This document shows, one piece after another, positions 24,823 through 34,120 of a stretch of 64,000 nt of DNA. The translations under genes were made by a program, and so were the position numbers. The stretch lies in contig PGZL01000013.1 in the NCBI GenBank assembly GCA_002840095.1, forward strand, positions 62,001-126,000. The letters are read 5' to 3'. The notes under the pieces are model-generated. The model saw nothing but the letters and a program-made list of their open reading frames with translations, was not told the origin of the DNA and searched no databases. This stretch comes from Gammaproteobacteria bacterium HGW-Gammaproteobacteria-1. GTDB lineage: Bacteria > Pseudomonadota > Gammaproteobacteria > Thiohalomonadales > Thiohalomonadaceae. Position 1 is the stretch's first letter. Every line of letters begins with the position of its first letter.

Positions 24823-26090
24823 ACAACCACCTCATCCATGGCCGGGAAAAGCTGCTGCATCAGGCCTTTTTTATGGGCCTTGAGCGTGTCGATTTTTTTT
24901 GCTTGGTCGGCGATCAACTCGTCGATGGAAGTGAGGCAATCTGCGATTTTTTGTTGTTCGATGGGGCTTGGGATTAGAACATCAAGCCGCTCTATTTGAG
25001 TCGGATAGAGATGCACAACTGTATCACCTTGAGCAACTTTTGCTATCGACCAGCGAAGCGGACCATTCAATTGGTAGCTCAGAAATACACCGTTTAGGCT
25101 TGAGCGAACAACGTTGAGATCGCTTCCGAGAGCGATATCATCGCGCATCACACATGAAGCCTTTGCAATATCTATCTTTGTCTCACCAGATGCTGGAATG
25201 ATCACATCATTCTTCTTGCTCAGGAAAAGTTCATTGGCAACAACGTTGGTGCGAGAAGCTGTTTCGTAAATCGTCTCCCCATAGATCGTATAGAGCTCGC
25301 CGTAGCGAATACATGGTCGAATTCCATTCGCAACGATCTCGACCTTCGAAATTCCTTTGCCCTTGTATAGGGTGGCAACCGTACCGAGCTTTTCTTTGCT
25401 CCACGCCCCCTTTTCTCGAAACCCCGGAAAGCGGAGTTTGGACACCATTTCGCCTTCGGCGGGGAAGAGTTGCTGCATCAGACCTTTTTTATGGGTCTTG
25501 AGGGCGTCGAGTTTTTTGGTCTGAAAGGTGATCAGCTCGTCGGCGGAGGTGAGACAATCGGCGATTTTTTGTTGTTCTTCAAGAGAAGGAAATTGAAACT
25601 TCTGTTTCATCCAGTCATTCAGCTTGAAAAGCATTTTTTCTATCACAATGCCAATGCTGCATTTTAGGAATGATTCACTAACACGCGGTTGCTGAGCAAA
25701 GTAATTCAAAAAAACAACATCATTACCTTCCCGAGCTCTTAGCACTGAGTATTCATTTGAAACTATCGAACCAGCTAGCTCTAATGGAACAAGCCCACAA
25801 GCACAGTGAACAATTTGTCGTTTAGAAATAAGAAAGTCATTTTCTTCGAGTAAAAACTGAGATTTAACTTTGATTGCTTCCCCTTTAAATTCACCACGAG
25901 ATATAACACCCCCATAGCGTCTTTTCACAGTTACCAGGGAGTATTCCTCATCGTCTTTCATGTCAATCGGCCTGGGCGTTTCTACAAAAACCTTACCAAG
26001 GGGTTTATTTACCCAAGCTCCCTCATCCCGAAACTCAGGAAACCGTAACTCCGGCACAAAGCCCTTCTTCCCCCGCTTACTCATACGCAT
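24819..26090 (-). CDS. hsdS: type I restriction specificity subunit HsdS
   Basis: A 423-residue protein with two target-recognition domains and two near-identical repeats. LRFPEFRDEGAW (residues about 16-27) corresponds to LRFPGFREKGAW, and the coiled-coil segment KKLDALKTHKKGLMQQLFP corresponds to KKIDTLKAHKKGLMQQLFP at the end. The two half-subunits read the two parts of a split DNA target. A start two codons downstream (26084) is possible. It overlaps hsdR by 14 bp and prrC by 4 bp. The recognition sequence cannot be read from the protein. Confidence 0.95.
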   Translation of the reverse strand: MRMSKRGKKGFVPELRFPEFRDEGAWVNKPLGKVFVETPRPIDMKDDEEYSLVTVKRRYGGVISRGEFKGEAIKVKSQFLLEENDFLISKRQIVHCACGLVPLELAGSIVSNEYSVLRAREGNDVVFLNYFAQQPRVSESFLKCSIGIVIEKMLFKLNDWMKQKFQFPSLEEQQKIADCLTSADELITFQTKKLDALKTHKKGLMQQLFPAEGEMVSKLRFPGFREKGAWSKEKLGTVATLYKGKGISKVEIVANGIRPCIRYGELYTIYGETIYETASRTNVVANELFLSKKNDVIIPASGETKIDIAKASCVMRDDIALGSDLNVVRSSLNGVFLSYQLNGPLRWSIAKVAQGDTVVHLYPTQIERLDVLIPSPIEQQKIADCLTSIDELIADQAKKIDTLKAHKKGLMQQLFPAMDEVVV

Positions 26091-29064
26091 TCAACCCCGA
26101 TATCTCGCGCCCGCCAGCCAGCTTATTCAGATAGGGTGCCAGCTCTTCCATCAATGCCAGTTCGGCGACGCGTCGCTCTTTCCAGCCCAGCCCCAGCGGG
26201 GCCAGCAGGTCGGTGAGCTGTTCGCCGTCGAAGATCATGCGGCCCATGACGGCATCGACGAAAGTTTGCAGTGTTTCGGTTGGCAGGCCATGACTTGCGG
26301 CAATGGCGGCCAGTTCAGCGGCGGCCTTTTGCGCCTTGAAGGCCTGATAGCCTGCGCGGATCTCATTTTCATTCAATGCCTGCCCCGCCGGGAGTTCGTT
26401 GATGTAGGCGATGATCTCCTCGCGCTCTTCCATCAGGTTGGCGTTGGCACTGATCAGTTCGATGAGTTGGGCGCGGGTCATCTTCTGCTTGCCGCCCTTT
26501 TGGGTCGATTTGGCGATCAGTCCCATGATGTAGTCGTAGTCGATAAGCGCGGAGGAGAAGAGCACCAAATCGAACTCCAGTTGTTGCACTTCGTCCGCGA
26601 TATCGTCCTTGCCCTGTTTGCGCCTGAGTTCCAGCGCGGTGTCGAGGTACATGGCCTTGAAGCCGCGCAGGGTGTCGGTGGGCAGTTGCTGTTCGATGGT
26701 CTGTCTGCTCTGCTCATCGAGGTCGGTGTACTGCTCCAATTGGGTCTTGAGCTTTTGCACTTCCTTGAAGTGGTTGATGAACTCCGCCTTGGCGGTGTCA
26801 CCCTTGAGATTGACCACTTGCGAGGGTTCGCAGGCCAGCCCCTTGCCTTTCATGAAGGTTTCCAGATTGCCGACGGCGGTTTTGTACTTTTCCACCACCT
26901 TAGGGGCGGGATCGACCAGCCAGATCTCCCGCGCCCGCTCCTGATCCTTGCCGGAGAAGAGTTTGATGGCGGCATCCACTTCGCTCTCCTGATAGCGGAA
27001 GTCGAGGATGTTGCCCCAGGGCTTGGTATCGTTAAGGACGCGGTTGGTTCGTGAGAGGGCCTGGATCAGGCCGTGGTGCTTGAGGTTCTTGTCCAGGTAG
27101 AGGGTGTTGAGGTACTTGGAGTCGAAGCCGGTGAGCAGCATGTCCACCACGATGGTGATGTCGATCTTGTTCTTGCGCGGGTAATCGGCGTTGCTGTATT
27201 TCTGATCCTTGATGCGCTTCTGCACGTCCTGATAGTAGAGGTCGAACTCGTTGATTGTGTGGTTGGTGCCGTATTGCTGGTTGTAGTCGGCGATGATGGC
27301 CTTGAGAGCGGCCTTCTTTTTCTCCGGCTCTGTTTTGTTGTCTTCCTTTTCCTGTTCCAGGTCTTCCTGTAGCTGCTGCACATCCTTGTTGCCTTCCGCC
27401 GGGGGCGAGAAGACACAGGCGATGTGCAGCGGTTCGTAATTTTCGTCTTCGGCCTGTCTTTGCGCCTGGATGGCCTTGAACTGCTCGTAGTACTCGATGG
27501 CGCTGTTAATCGAGGCGGTGGCCAGGAGCGCGTTGAAGTGGCGCTGGTTGGTGGCGCTGTCGTGCTTTTCCAGGATGGCGTTGATGATCGCTTCTACCGG
27601 ATAGGTTTGGCCTTTCTTCGGTTTCTTGTCGCCCTCCTTGCCGAAATAATCGATGTGAAAGCTCAGGACGTTCTTGTCGCCGATGGCATCGAAGATGGTG
27701 TATTCGTGCAACTCCTTTTCGAAAATGTCTTTGGTGGTCTTGTAAGAGCCGACATTGCCGTCGATCTGCTGATAGGTGGCGTTATCGTCAAAGATCGGCG
27801 TGCCGGTAAAGCCAAAGAGTTGCGCCCTGGGGAAGAACGCCTTGATGGCCTGGTGGCTGTCGCCGAACTGGGAGCGGTGGCATTCGTCGAAGATGAAGAC
27901 CACGCGCTTGTCGCGCAGGGGTTCCAGACGCTCCTTGTAGGTCTGTTGGCCTTTCTTCTGTTTCGCCTTATTGCGCTTGCTGTTCTCGTCCAGCGCCAGA
28001 CCCAGCTTCTGGATGGTGGTGACGATCACCTTGTCGTCGTGACTTTCCGACAACATGCGGCGCACCAGGGCTTCGGTGTTGGTGTTGTGCTCGACGCAGC
28101 CCTCCTGGAATTTATTGAATTCCTCGCGGGTCTGGCGGTCAAGGTCTTTGCGATCCACCACAAAGAGACATTTTTCGATATCGGGGTTGCCCTTCAGTAG
28201 GGTGGAGGCCTTGAACGAGGTGAGGGTCTTACCGCTGCCGGTAGTGTGCCAGATATAGCCGTTGCCACGATTCTCGTGAATACATTCCACGATGGCTTTG
28301 ACCGCATAGATCTGGTACGGGCGCATGACGAGGATCTTCTGCTCGCTCTGCACCAGTACCATGTAACGGCTGATCAACCGGCCCAGGTTGCACTTTCCCA
28401 GGAAGTCGTCGGCGAAATCATGCAGATGGGCGATCTTGTTGTTTTTCTCGTCGGCGAACTGGTAGATGGGCAGGAAGCGCTCGTCGGCGTTGAAGCTGAA
28501 GTGCTCTTTGCGGTTGTTGGCAAAATAGAGGGTGTTGCTTTCGTTACTGACGATGAACAACTGCATGAAGCAGAGCAGCGAATTGTTGTAGCCGTTGCCG
28601 GGGTCGTTTTTGTAGTCGACGATCTGCTCCATGGCGCGGCGCGGGCTGATTTGCAGCGTTTTCAGCTCGATTTGTACCAGCGGCAGGCCGTTGATCAGCA
28701 AAATGACGTCGTAACGTTGAAAGCTGTTTTCGGTATTGATGCGTAACTGATTGATGACTTCGAAATCGTTTTTGCACCAGTCGCGGATATTGACAAGGGT
28801 GTATTCCAATGGGGTGCCGTCTTCGCGGGTGAGTTTGCCCTTCTCGCGCAGGGCCTGGGCGGCGGTGAAGACATCGGCAGTGATGATTTCGTCGCGAAGG
28901 CGGGCGAATTCGGCGTCCGTCAGATGGACGCGGTTCAAGGCCTCGAACTTCTTACGGAAGTTTTGCTCAAGCGTTTCTTTATCGCGGATGTCGGGGCGAT
29001 AGGTATATTTGAGATCAACGAGCCTGTCGATTAGGCGTTGTTCGATTTGGTTTTCTTTTATCAT
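26077..29064 (-). CDS. hsdR: type I restriction endonuclease subunit HsdR
   Basis: A 995-residue protein. The N-terminal PD-(D/E)XK nuclease is visible as RYDVILLINGLPLVQIELK (Asp119, Glu133, Lys135). The SF2 translocase follows with Walker A TTGSGKT (274-280), VFIFDECHRSQFG (DECH at 393-396), FGFTGTPIF and the later helicase motifs (VVDMLLTGFDSKYLNTLY, QALSRTNR). The C-terminal helical region binds the HsdM/S core. No frameshift is seen. It is the first hsd gene of the cluster, an order unlike the canonical hsdR-M-S. Confidence 0.96.
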   Translation of the reverse strand: MIKENQIEQRLIDRLVDLKYTYRPDIRDKETLEQNFRKKFEALNRVHLTDAEFARLRDEIITADVFTAAQALREKGKLTREDGTPLEYTLVNIRDWCKNDFEVINQLRINTENSFQRYDVILLINGLPLVQIELKTLQISPRRAMEQIVDYKNDPGNGYNNSLLCFMQLFIVSNESNTLYFANNRKEHFSFNADERFLPIYQFADEKNNKIAHLHDFADDFLGKCNLGRLISRYMVLVQSEQKILVMRPYQIYAVKAIVECIHENRGNGYIWHTTGSGKTLTSFKASTLLKGNPDIEKCLFVVDRKDLDRQTREEFNKFQEGCVEHNTNTEALVRRMLSESHDDKVIVTTIQKLGLALDENSKRNKAKQKKGQQTYKERLEPLRDKRVVFIFDECHRSQFGDSHQAIKAFFPRAQLFGFTGTPIFDDNATYQQIDGNVGSYKTTKDIFEKELHEYTIFDAIGDKNVLSFHIDYFGKEGDKKPKKGQTYPVEAIINAILEKHDSATNQRHFNALLATASINSAIEYYEQFKAIQAQRQAEDENYEPLHIACVFSPPAEGNKDVQQLQEDLEQEKEDNKTEPEKKKAALKAIIADYNQQYGTNHTINEFDLYYQDVQKRIKDQKYSNADYPRKNKIDITIVVDMLLTGFDSKYLNTLYLDKNLKHHGLIQALSRTNRVLNDTKPWGNILDFRYQESEVDAAIKLFSGKDQERAREIWLVDPAPKVVEKYKTAVGNLETFMKGKGLACEPSQVVNLKGDTAKAEFINHFKEVQKLKTQLEQYTDLDEQSRQTIEQQLPTDTLRGFKAMYLDTALELRRKQGKDDIADEVQQLEFDLVLFSSALIDYDYIMGLIAKSTQKGGKQKMTRAQLIELISANANLMEEREEIIAYINELPAGQALNENEIRAGYQAFKAQKAAAELAAIAASHGLPTETLQTFVDAVMGRMIFDGEQLTDLLAPLGLGWKERRVAELALMEELAPYLNKLAGGREISGLNAYE

Positions 29065-29104
29065 GCAATTGCCTTAGCAAAACAATCGGTGCACACCCTG
29101 GCTA

Positions 29105-30016
29105 TCAGCTCTCTTCGCTGAAATAGTCGCCATCGAGCTGTTTTACTTCGTAAGTTTCTTTGCGAGTTACACCCAGGTTGTGCTCAATCATCAAGTCGGC
29201 GAGCTGCCGTCCATCGATAAGCACCACTTTCATATCAAGATTCTGCACCGCTTCACGAGCACCCGGGGAGAATTCCGAAGTGGTGATGAACACCCCCTTG
29301 CGCGCCCGGTTACGCGTCAGGCTACCGATGAATTTGTCGATCTCCGGCCGGTGGACGGTGTTCTGCCAGCGCTTAGCCTGGAGATAGATGGTATCGAGGC
29401 CCAGGCGATCCTCCTTGATAATGCCGTCGATGCCGTCGTCGTTGGTGGCCTGGGTCGCCTGGCCAGCCTCCTTGCGGGAACCGCCGTAACCCATGGCGAG
29501 CATCAAGTCGACGACGACTTGCTCGAAAAAGGTGGCGCTGGCCGTACGGACGGCATCGAGCAGTTCATCTGCCAGTGAACGATTGAGGGCCTGAAATGCG
29601 GCTGCTATCTGTTCGTCTGGAGTCGTATCGCTCTCCCCAACCTGTTCATGGTCCCGGCTCTCATTCTCGGTATGCAACGATGTGAACTGCTGGAACTCCT
29701 CGAACTTGCGCAGATACTGATTGCTTATCTCATTGGGACACTCTTCCAGGGCCTTCAAACCACGGTCGGTGATTTGGTAATGAGCCCGCTTCGGCGTCTG
29801 CAACAGTCCAGCCTTGTCCAGATAGGTCTTCGCCCAACCGACGCGATTGCTGATCACCGTCTGGCGGCCGCTAGGCAGCTTTTCCTTTATCTCCTCGGGG
29901 CTTAACCCAAATTCGGCTATGAGCTCCTGGAGCAGATCGGAAAGGGCGTGAACGCTTCCATCGGCCAAGCGTGCGAGCAGCGGCCGCATTAGGGTCTGGT
30001 AATCGGGTATAGGCAT
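29105..30016 (-). CDS. mrr: Mrr-type restriction endonuclease
   Basis: A 303-residue protein. Residues about 1-95 are an Mrr N-terminal winged helix (MRPLLARLADG ... LPSGRQTVISNRVGWAKTYLDKAGLL). Residues about 155-290 are the Mrr catalytic domain with GYGG...ATNDDGIDGII (Asp197) and IYLQAKRW (Gln213, Lys215). Mrr cleaves modified (methylated) DNA. Its ATG lies 10 bp after the stop of a PIN-domain stub, and its ribosome site AAGGAAC overlaps that stop. It lies 40 bp upstream of hsdR and may be co-transcribed with the hsd genes. Confidence 0.93.
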   Translation of the reverse strand: MPIPDYQTLMRPLLARLADGSVHALSDLLQELIAEFGLSPEEIKEKLPSGRQTVISNRVGWAKTYLDKAGLLQTPKRAHYQITDRGLKALEECPNEISNQYLRKFEEFQQFTSLHTENESRDHEQVGESDTTPDEQIAAAFQALNRSLADELLDAVRTASATFFEQVVVDLMLAMGYGGSRKEAGQATQATNDDGIDGIIKEDRLGLDTIYLQAKRWQNTVHRPEIDKFIGSLTRNRARKGVFITTSEFSPGAREAVQNLDMKVVLIDGRQLADLMIEHNLGVTRKETYEVKQLDGDYFSEES

Positions 30017-30025
30017 CCTTGTTCC

Positions 30026-30235
30026 TTAATGCTGACGGACGGATTGGGCATTTTTTATGGGATCGCGTCGATTATATGGCTTATGTGGATTGAAGCAATG
30101 GAAGCCGTACTTCCATTTTTTCACGTGAAAAAGGACGTCCGGAACCGCAAATTTCTCGGGTAGGCGGGACATCTTTTCCAACAGGCCGCCGTCGGCCATA
30201 TCGATAAGGATGTTGGCGTCACTGATCAGCAGCAT
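30026..30235 (-). pseudogene. N-terminal stub of a PIN-domain toxin gene
   Basis: A 69-codon frame. The first 38 residues (MLLISDANILIDMADGGLLE, then KFAVPDVLFHV) are the start of a PIN domain with its first conserved Asp (DANILID). The rest (KKWKYGFHCFNPHKP...) has no PIN character, so the gene is cut after the second strand. Full-length PIN proteins usually follow XRE-ImmA/IrrE genes, and this start does lie inside the end of one. The ribosome site of mrr now sits over its stop. Confidence 0.7.
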
Positions 30236-31286
30236 CCGCGGGACACTCCATGTTCCGGCAGGCTCGCAGTTCTACCAGCGGCATTCCCAGCAGCTCCGCC
30301 GCGCGGGATTCGCCCAGCCAGTCCTCGGCCAGGGCGTGGTATACACGCTTTTCAAACAGGTGGCTGGCTTCCGACCGATAACGCGGGCCCGGCTCGTTCT
30401 TGTCCCAACCGTGCTTGCGCAGGTAACCCCAATATTTGCCATGGGTGGTCTTGTCCAGCACTCCCAGCTCCAGGGCGCGGAAGGTCCAGGCGGCCATACT
30501 CAGACCGAATTCCTGCTTGAGCAGCATCAGTTCGCGCGGCTCTATCCAGCGGCGTTTGCGACCAAGGGATTCGATCACTATATCTTTTGGCGCAAGAAAC
30601 GCCCCGGCAAAGTGATGGCAGGCCTTCTCTTCGTCCAGACCGTCAACGAGGCGGCCGTGCAGGATCAGGTGGCCTAGTTCATGGGCCAGGGTAAAACGCT
30701 GGCGATCGCCCGGCCAATGGCTACCGACGGCGATCACCGGCATATCGCCAGCACGCCCCGCCAAACCGTCGAAGCTTTCTTCACCGATGTAGGGAGTGAC
30801 GATGACGCGGATGCCGTGCTCTTCGAAAGTATCGACCAACCCCGGAATGGGATTGTGTCCCAACTCCCAGGCTTCACGCACCGCAATGGCTGCCTGCTCA
30901 ATGTCATCACCACTTCTGATTTTCTTGGGAACCTGATCAGGAATCGCAAAGCACATTTCTTCCGACGGCGGAAAGATCTCGTCCAGGGCCTGCCAGCGCT
31001 CCAACCTATCCTGTACGTCGGCCAGGATACGGCACTCATCAGCCTTGCTCAGCGAGGCCCGGTTGCGGAATTCCACCGCTTCGAGCCGGACGGTAGCCTG
31101 GCGGAAGAAGTACTCCACCCGCACGCCCAGGGATTTGGACAGACGCAGTAAAACGTCCGACCCAGGGGTCATTTCGCCGCGCTCGTATTTGGAGATTGCC
31201 ATGGCCGAGACGTCGGTCTGTTCCGCGAGTGCACGCAAAGAGAAACCCGCCGACTGGCGGGCTTGTTTTAGGCGGTCCCCGATCAT
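30219..31286 (-). CDS. XRE regulator with ImmA/IrrE-type metalloprotease domain
   Basis: A 355-residue protein. Residues 1-60 are an XRE domain (MIGDRLKQARQSAGFSLRAL, AISKYERGEMTPG). Residues about 130-260 are an ImmA/IrrE zinc protease with FTLAHELGHLILH (His202, Glu203, His206) and a further AGAFLAP segment. ImmA-like proteases cut a repressor or antitoxin on a signal. It is the first gene of the minus-strand defence stretch and its natural partner, a PIN toxin, is truncated immediately downstream. It may now regulate the mrr-hsd genes instead. Confidence 0.9.
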   Translation of the reverse strand: MIGDRLKQARQSAGFSLRALAEQTDVSAMAISKYERGEMTPGSDVLLRLSKSLGVRVEYFFRQATVRLEAVEFRNRASLSKADECRILADVQDRLERWQALDEIFPPSEEMCFAIPDQVPKKIRSGDDIEQAAIAVREAWELGHNPIPGLVDTFEEHGIRVIVTPYIGEESFDGLAGRAGDMPVIAVGSHWPGDRQRFTLAHELGHLILHGRLVDGLDEEKACHHFAGAFLAPKDIVIESLGRKRRWIEPRELMLLKQEFGLSMAAWTFRALELGVLDKTTHGKYWGYLRKHGWDKNEPGPRYRSEASHLFEKRVYHALAEDWLGESRAAELLGMPLVELRACRNMECPADAADQ

Positions 31287-31639
31287 TGTTTCGCTCCTGG
31301 TCGACTTCCTGTCGGTTTACATACAAATGATATGACAATTACGTTTGTAAACGCACCCCTGGCACCACCATTTGTCAAATGCCGCCCTATGGCGCCCATT
31401 GGATGATGGACACATTCACCAATGCGATCCTTACCGCTGGTTTGAGGCTCATTTACGCTCGCCCCCCCCCCCGCGACTCCTGATCAGTGGCGTACCACAA
31501 CCCCATGGGCACCACCCCAACCCGCCGACCAATTCTCGTTCCCCGCCCCGGAAAGCTCCGATAATCCCCGGGCGGCTGCCGGCCGGTTCCCGGTCTACGC
31601 TCATTGAAGCCGCTCTCCCACGAACCAGAGGACTCCTTT
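31287..31639. other. divergent regulatory gap with a C11 homopolymer
   Basis: A 353-bp region between the minus-strand XRE-ImmA gene and a plus-strand exported protein. It should hold both promoters. ATATGACAATTACG near 31330 is AT-rich and could be part of the XRE gene promoter. An uninterrupted run of 11 C residues lies at 31462-31472. No gene was recognised. Confidence 0.45.
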
Positions 31640-31999
31640 ATGAAATCCCTAATCGCCCTTCCGCTGTTGGCCGCCCTTGCCTTTTCCGCCCAGGCCTCCA
31701 CGGCCGATAAGCCGGCCGGCCATCCCATGACCGGGCCTGCGGGCGCCATGAATGCCGAGATGACCCAGCAGGGCAAGGTGATGAGCGTGGTGGAGACCCA
31801 GGGCTTTACCTACATCGAGGTGCAGCGGGGCAAGGACAAGCTTTGGCTGGCGGCGCCGACCACGGCGGTCAAGGCGGGGGATACGGTCCACTTCGCGGAG
31901 CAGTCGATGATGCCCCGCTATCACAGCGGCAGCCTCAACCGGGACTTCAACAACATCATGTTCGTGAACCGGGTGAAGGTTGTGCCGGCGGGGAAGTAG
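31640..31999 (+). CDS. exported OB-fold protein (NrfJ-like)
   Basis: A 119-residue protein with a signal peptide (MKSLIALPLLAALAFSAQA, cleavage near residue 19-20). The mature part, with EMTQQGKVMSVVETQGFTYI and EVQRGKDKLWLAAPT, is a small beta-barrel of the OB type seen in NrfJ-like periplasmic proteins, including the invariant aromatic W in the KLWLA strand. AGAGGA precedes the ATG. Such proteins often accompany c-type cytochrome or nitrite-reduction genes; none is here. Role unknown. Confidence 0.65.
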   Translation: MKSLIALPLLAALAFSAQASTADKPAGHPMTGPAGAMNAEMTQQGKVMSVVETQGFTYIEVQRGKDKLWLAAPTTAVKAGDTVHFAEQSMMPRYHSGSLNRDFNNIMFVNRVKVVPAGK

Positions 32000-32077
32000 T
32001 TACCGCTGACTGCGCCGGGTAGTACGCCCGGCGTTCTATCGGGAAACCCTGGTCTTCCCTGCCTGTGTTGGGGTTGG

Positions 32078-32105
32078 TCGCGGATGCGATCCGCTCCTAC
32101 GAAAG
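32078..32105. repeat. short palindromic repeat GCGGATgcgATCCGC
   Basis: A 15-bp near-perfect palindrome (32080-32094) between GGTC and TCCTACGAAAG, of a kind repeated between genes of many gammaproteobacteria. It sits in the 178-bp gap between two convergent genes and may help end transcription. Confidence 0.4.
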
Positions 32106-32177
32106 CCACTCCCCCGACCTTCCCCACGGCGTGGGGAGAGGGTCTTTCCCCACAACGTGATTGAAGGTAGCGGGCGC

Positions 32178-34106
32178 TTACTCCACGGTGACGCTCTTGG
32201 CCAGGTTGCGGGGCTGGTCGACGTCGGTGCCCTTGAGCACGGCGACGTGGTAGGCGAGGAGTTGCAGGGGGATGGTGAAGATGATGGGCGCGACGTGGCC
32301 GCCGGCGGCGGGGACGACGGTGACGTGGACGCGCTCGGAGCCGTTCATACCGTGCATCCCTGCACGGTCCCCTTCGGGCGCCTCCGGCGTGCGAATCGGC
32401 CGTCCTGCCGATTCGTCATGCCTACGCATGGCATCGTCTGCATAACTAGTTCCGTGGTCGGCGAAGACGTAGAGCTCGCCGCCGCGGGCGCGCACTTCTT
32501 CCAGGTTGGACTTGAGCTTTTCCAGCAGGGCGTCGTTGGGGGCGACGGCGATGACGGGCATCTCCTCGTCCACCAGGGCCAGGGGGCCGTGCTTGAGTTC
32601 ACCGGCGGGATAGGCCTCGGCGTGGATGTAGGAGATCTCCTTGAGCTTGAGCGCGCCTTCCATGGCCACCGGGTATTGCACGCCGCGGCCGAGGAACAGG
32701 GCGTGGTGCTTGTCGGTGAAGCGTTCGGCGACGCGATGGATCTCGTCGTTGAGGGCGAGCACGTCTTCCACGTGGCGCGGCAGCGCCTCCAGCTGTTCGA
32801 CGATGGCAGTCTCGCGCTCGGCGCTGAGCTTGTGGCGGCGGCCGAGGGCGATGACCACCAGCAGCAGGGCGACCAGCTGGGTGGAGAAGGCCTTGGTGGA
32901 GGCGACGCCGATCTCGGGGCCGGCGCGGGTCATCAGCACCAGGTCGGCCTCGCGCACCAGGGAGCTTTCCGGCACGTTGCAGATGGCCAGCGACGGGCCG
33001 TAGCCCCACTCCTTGGTGGCGCGCAGGGCGGCCAGGGTGTCGGCGGTTTCGCCGGATTGGGAGATGGTGATGATCAGGGCCTCGGGATTGGGCACCGGGT
33101 GGCGGTAACGGAATTCGCTCGCCACTTCCACGTCGCAGGGCACGCCGGCCACGCCTTCGAACCAGTTGCGCGCCACCAGGCCAGCATGGAAGCTGGTGCC
33201 GCAGGCGATGATCTTCACCGCTTTCACCTTGTCGAACACGGCGGCGGCATGGGGGCCGAAGGCGGCCTCCAGCACGCGGCCGCCGGCGATGCGCCCTTCC
33301 AGGGTGTCGCTGATGGCCTGCGGCTGTTCGTGGATTTCCTTCAGCATGTAATGGCGGAATTCGCCGCGCTCGACGGCGTCGAGGGACAGCTCGCTTTCCT
33401 TCACCGGGCGCTCGACCACCTCGCCCTTGGCGTTGTAGATGGTGACGCTGTCGCGGCGGATGTCGGCCACGTCGCCCTCTTCCAGGAACACGAAGCGGCG
33501 CGTCACCGGCAGCAGGGGCGTCACGTCGGAGGCGATGAAGTGTTCGCCGATGCCGATGCCCAGCACCAGCGGGCTGCCGCGGCGTGCGGCGATGAGGCGG
33601 CCGGGCTCGTGGATGCTCACCACGCCGAGGGCGTAGGCGCCGTGCAGTTCGCTCACCGTGGCCTGCACCGCGGCGAGCAGGTCGACGCCGCGCCCGGCGT
33701 GGCTGTGCACCTGGTGGACGATGACCTCGGTGTCGGTCTGCGAGGTGAACTCGTAGCCGGCGGCCTTTTGCGCGGCGCGCAGGGCTTCGTGGTTTTCGAT
33801 GATGCCGTTGTGGACGATGCCGACGGCGTCGCGCGAGAAGTGGGGATGGGCGTTGTTTTCGCTGGGCACGCCGTGGGTGGCCCAGCGGGTGTGGGCGATG
33901 CCGGTGCTGCCGCGCAGCGGCGAGGCGGCGATGGCGTCGGCCAGGCCCTGCACCTTGCCCAGCACGCGCACGCGCGCCAGCTGGCCGTTCTCGTCCAGCA
34001 CCGCGACACCGGCCGAATCGTAACCGCGATATTCGAGACGACGCAGACCCTCGATGAGGATCGGCACCACATCACGTTCCGCTACACCACCGACTATGCC
34101 ACACAT
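32178..34106 (-). CDS. glmS: glucosamine--fructose-6-phosphate aminotransferase GlmS with an in-frame insertion
   Basis: A 642-residue protein. Cys2 is the glutaminase nucleophile (MCGIVG), with [18 protein letters not shown]-like and TDTEVIVHQ motifs. The two SIS isomerase domains show [26 protein letters not shown] and the C-terminal [19 protein letters not shown]. coli GlmS has 609 residues; here about 32 extra residues (558-589) lie between [15 protein letters not shown] and SERVHV, encoded by a palindromic DNA element. The C-terminus is otherwise intact, so the enzyme is probably active. It makes glucosamine-6-phosphate for peptidoglycan, with glmU just upstream. Confidence 0.93.
   Translation of the reverse strand: MCGIVGGVAERDVVPILIEGLRRLEYRGYDSAGVAVLDENGQLARVRVLGKVQGLADAIAASPLRGSTGIAHTRWATHGVPSENNAHPHFSRDAVGIVHNGIIENHEALRAAQKAAGYEFTSQTDTEVIVHQVHSHAGRGVDLLAAVQATVSELHGAYALGVVSIHEPGRLIAARRGSPLVLGIGIGEHFIASDVTPLLPVTRRFVFLEEGDVADIRRDSVTIYNAKGEVVERPVKESELSLDAVERGEFRHYMLKEIHEQPQAISDTLEGRIAGGRVLEAAFGPHAAAVFDKVKAVKIIACGTSFHAGLVARNWFEGVAGVPCDVEVASEFRYRHPVPNPEALIITISQSGETADTLAALRATKEWGYGPSLAICNVPESSLVREADLVLMTRAGPEIGVASTKAFSTQLVALLLVVIALGRRHKLSAERETAIVEQLEALPRHVEDVLALNDEIHRVAERFTDKHHALFLGRGVQYPVAMEGALKLKEISYIHAEAYPAGELKHGPLALVDEEMPVIAVAPNDALLEKLKSNLEEVRARGGELYVFADHGTSYADDAMRRHDESAGRPIRTPEAPEGDRAGMHGMNGSERVHVTVVPAAGGHVAPIIFTIPLQLLAYHVAVLKGTDVDQPRNLAKSVTVE
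32340..32440. repeat. palindromic element inserted in frame inside glmS
   Basis: About 96-100 bp with two clear hairpins: CGTGCAtcccTGCACG (32351-32366) and CGAATCGGC-cgtcct-GCCGATTCG (32392-32415). A smaller CCTTCGGGCG-type stem lies between them and ATGCctacGCAT near the end. It adds about 32 codons to glmS without a stop or frameshift. It has the organisation of a REP-like mobile palindrome and is absent from standard GlmS. Confidence 0.75.
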
Positions 34107-34120
34107 CGTTTTTTAACCCC

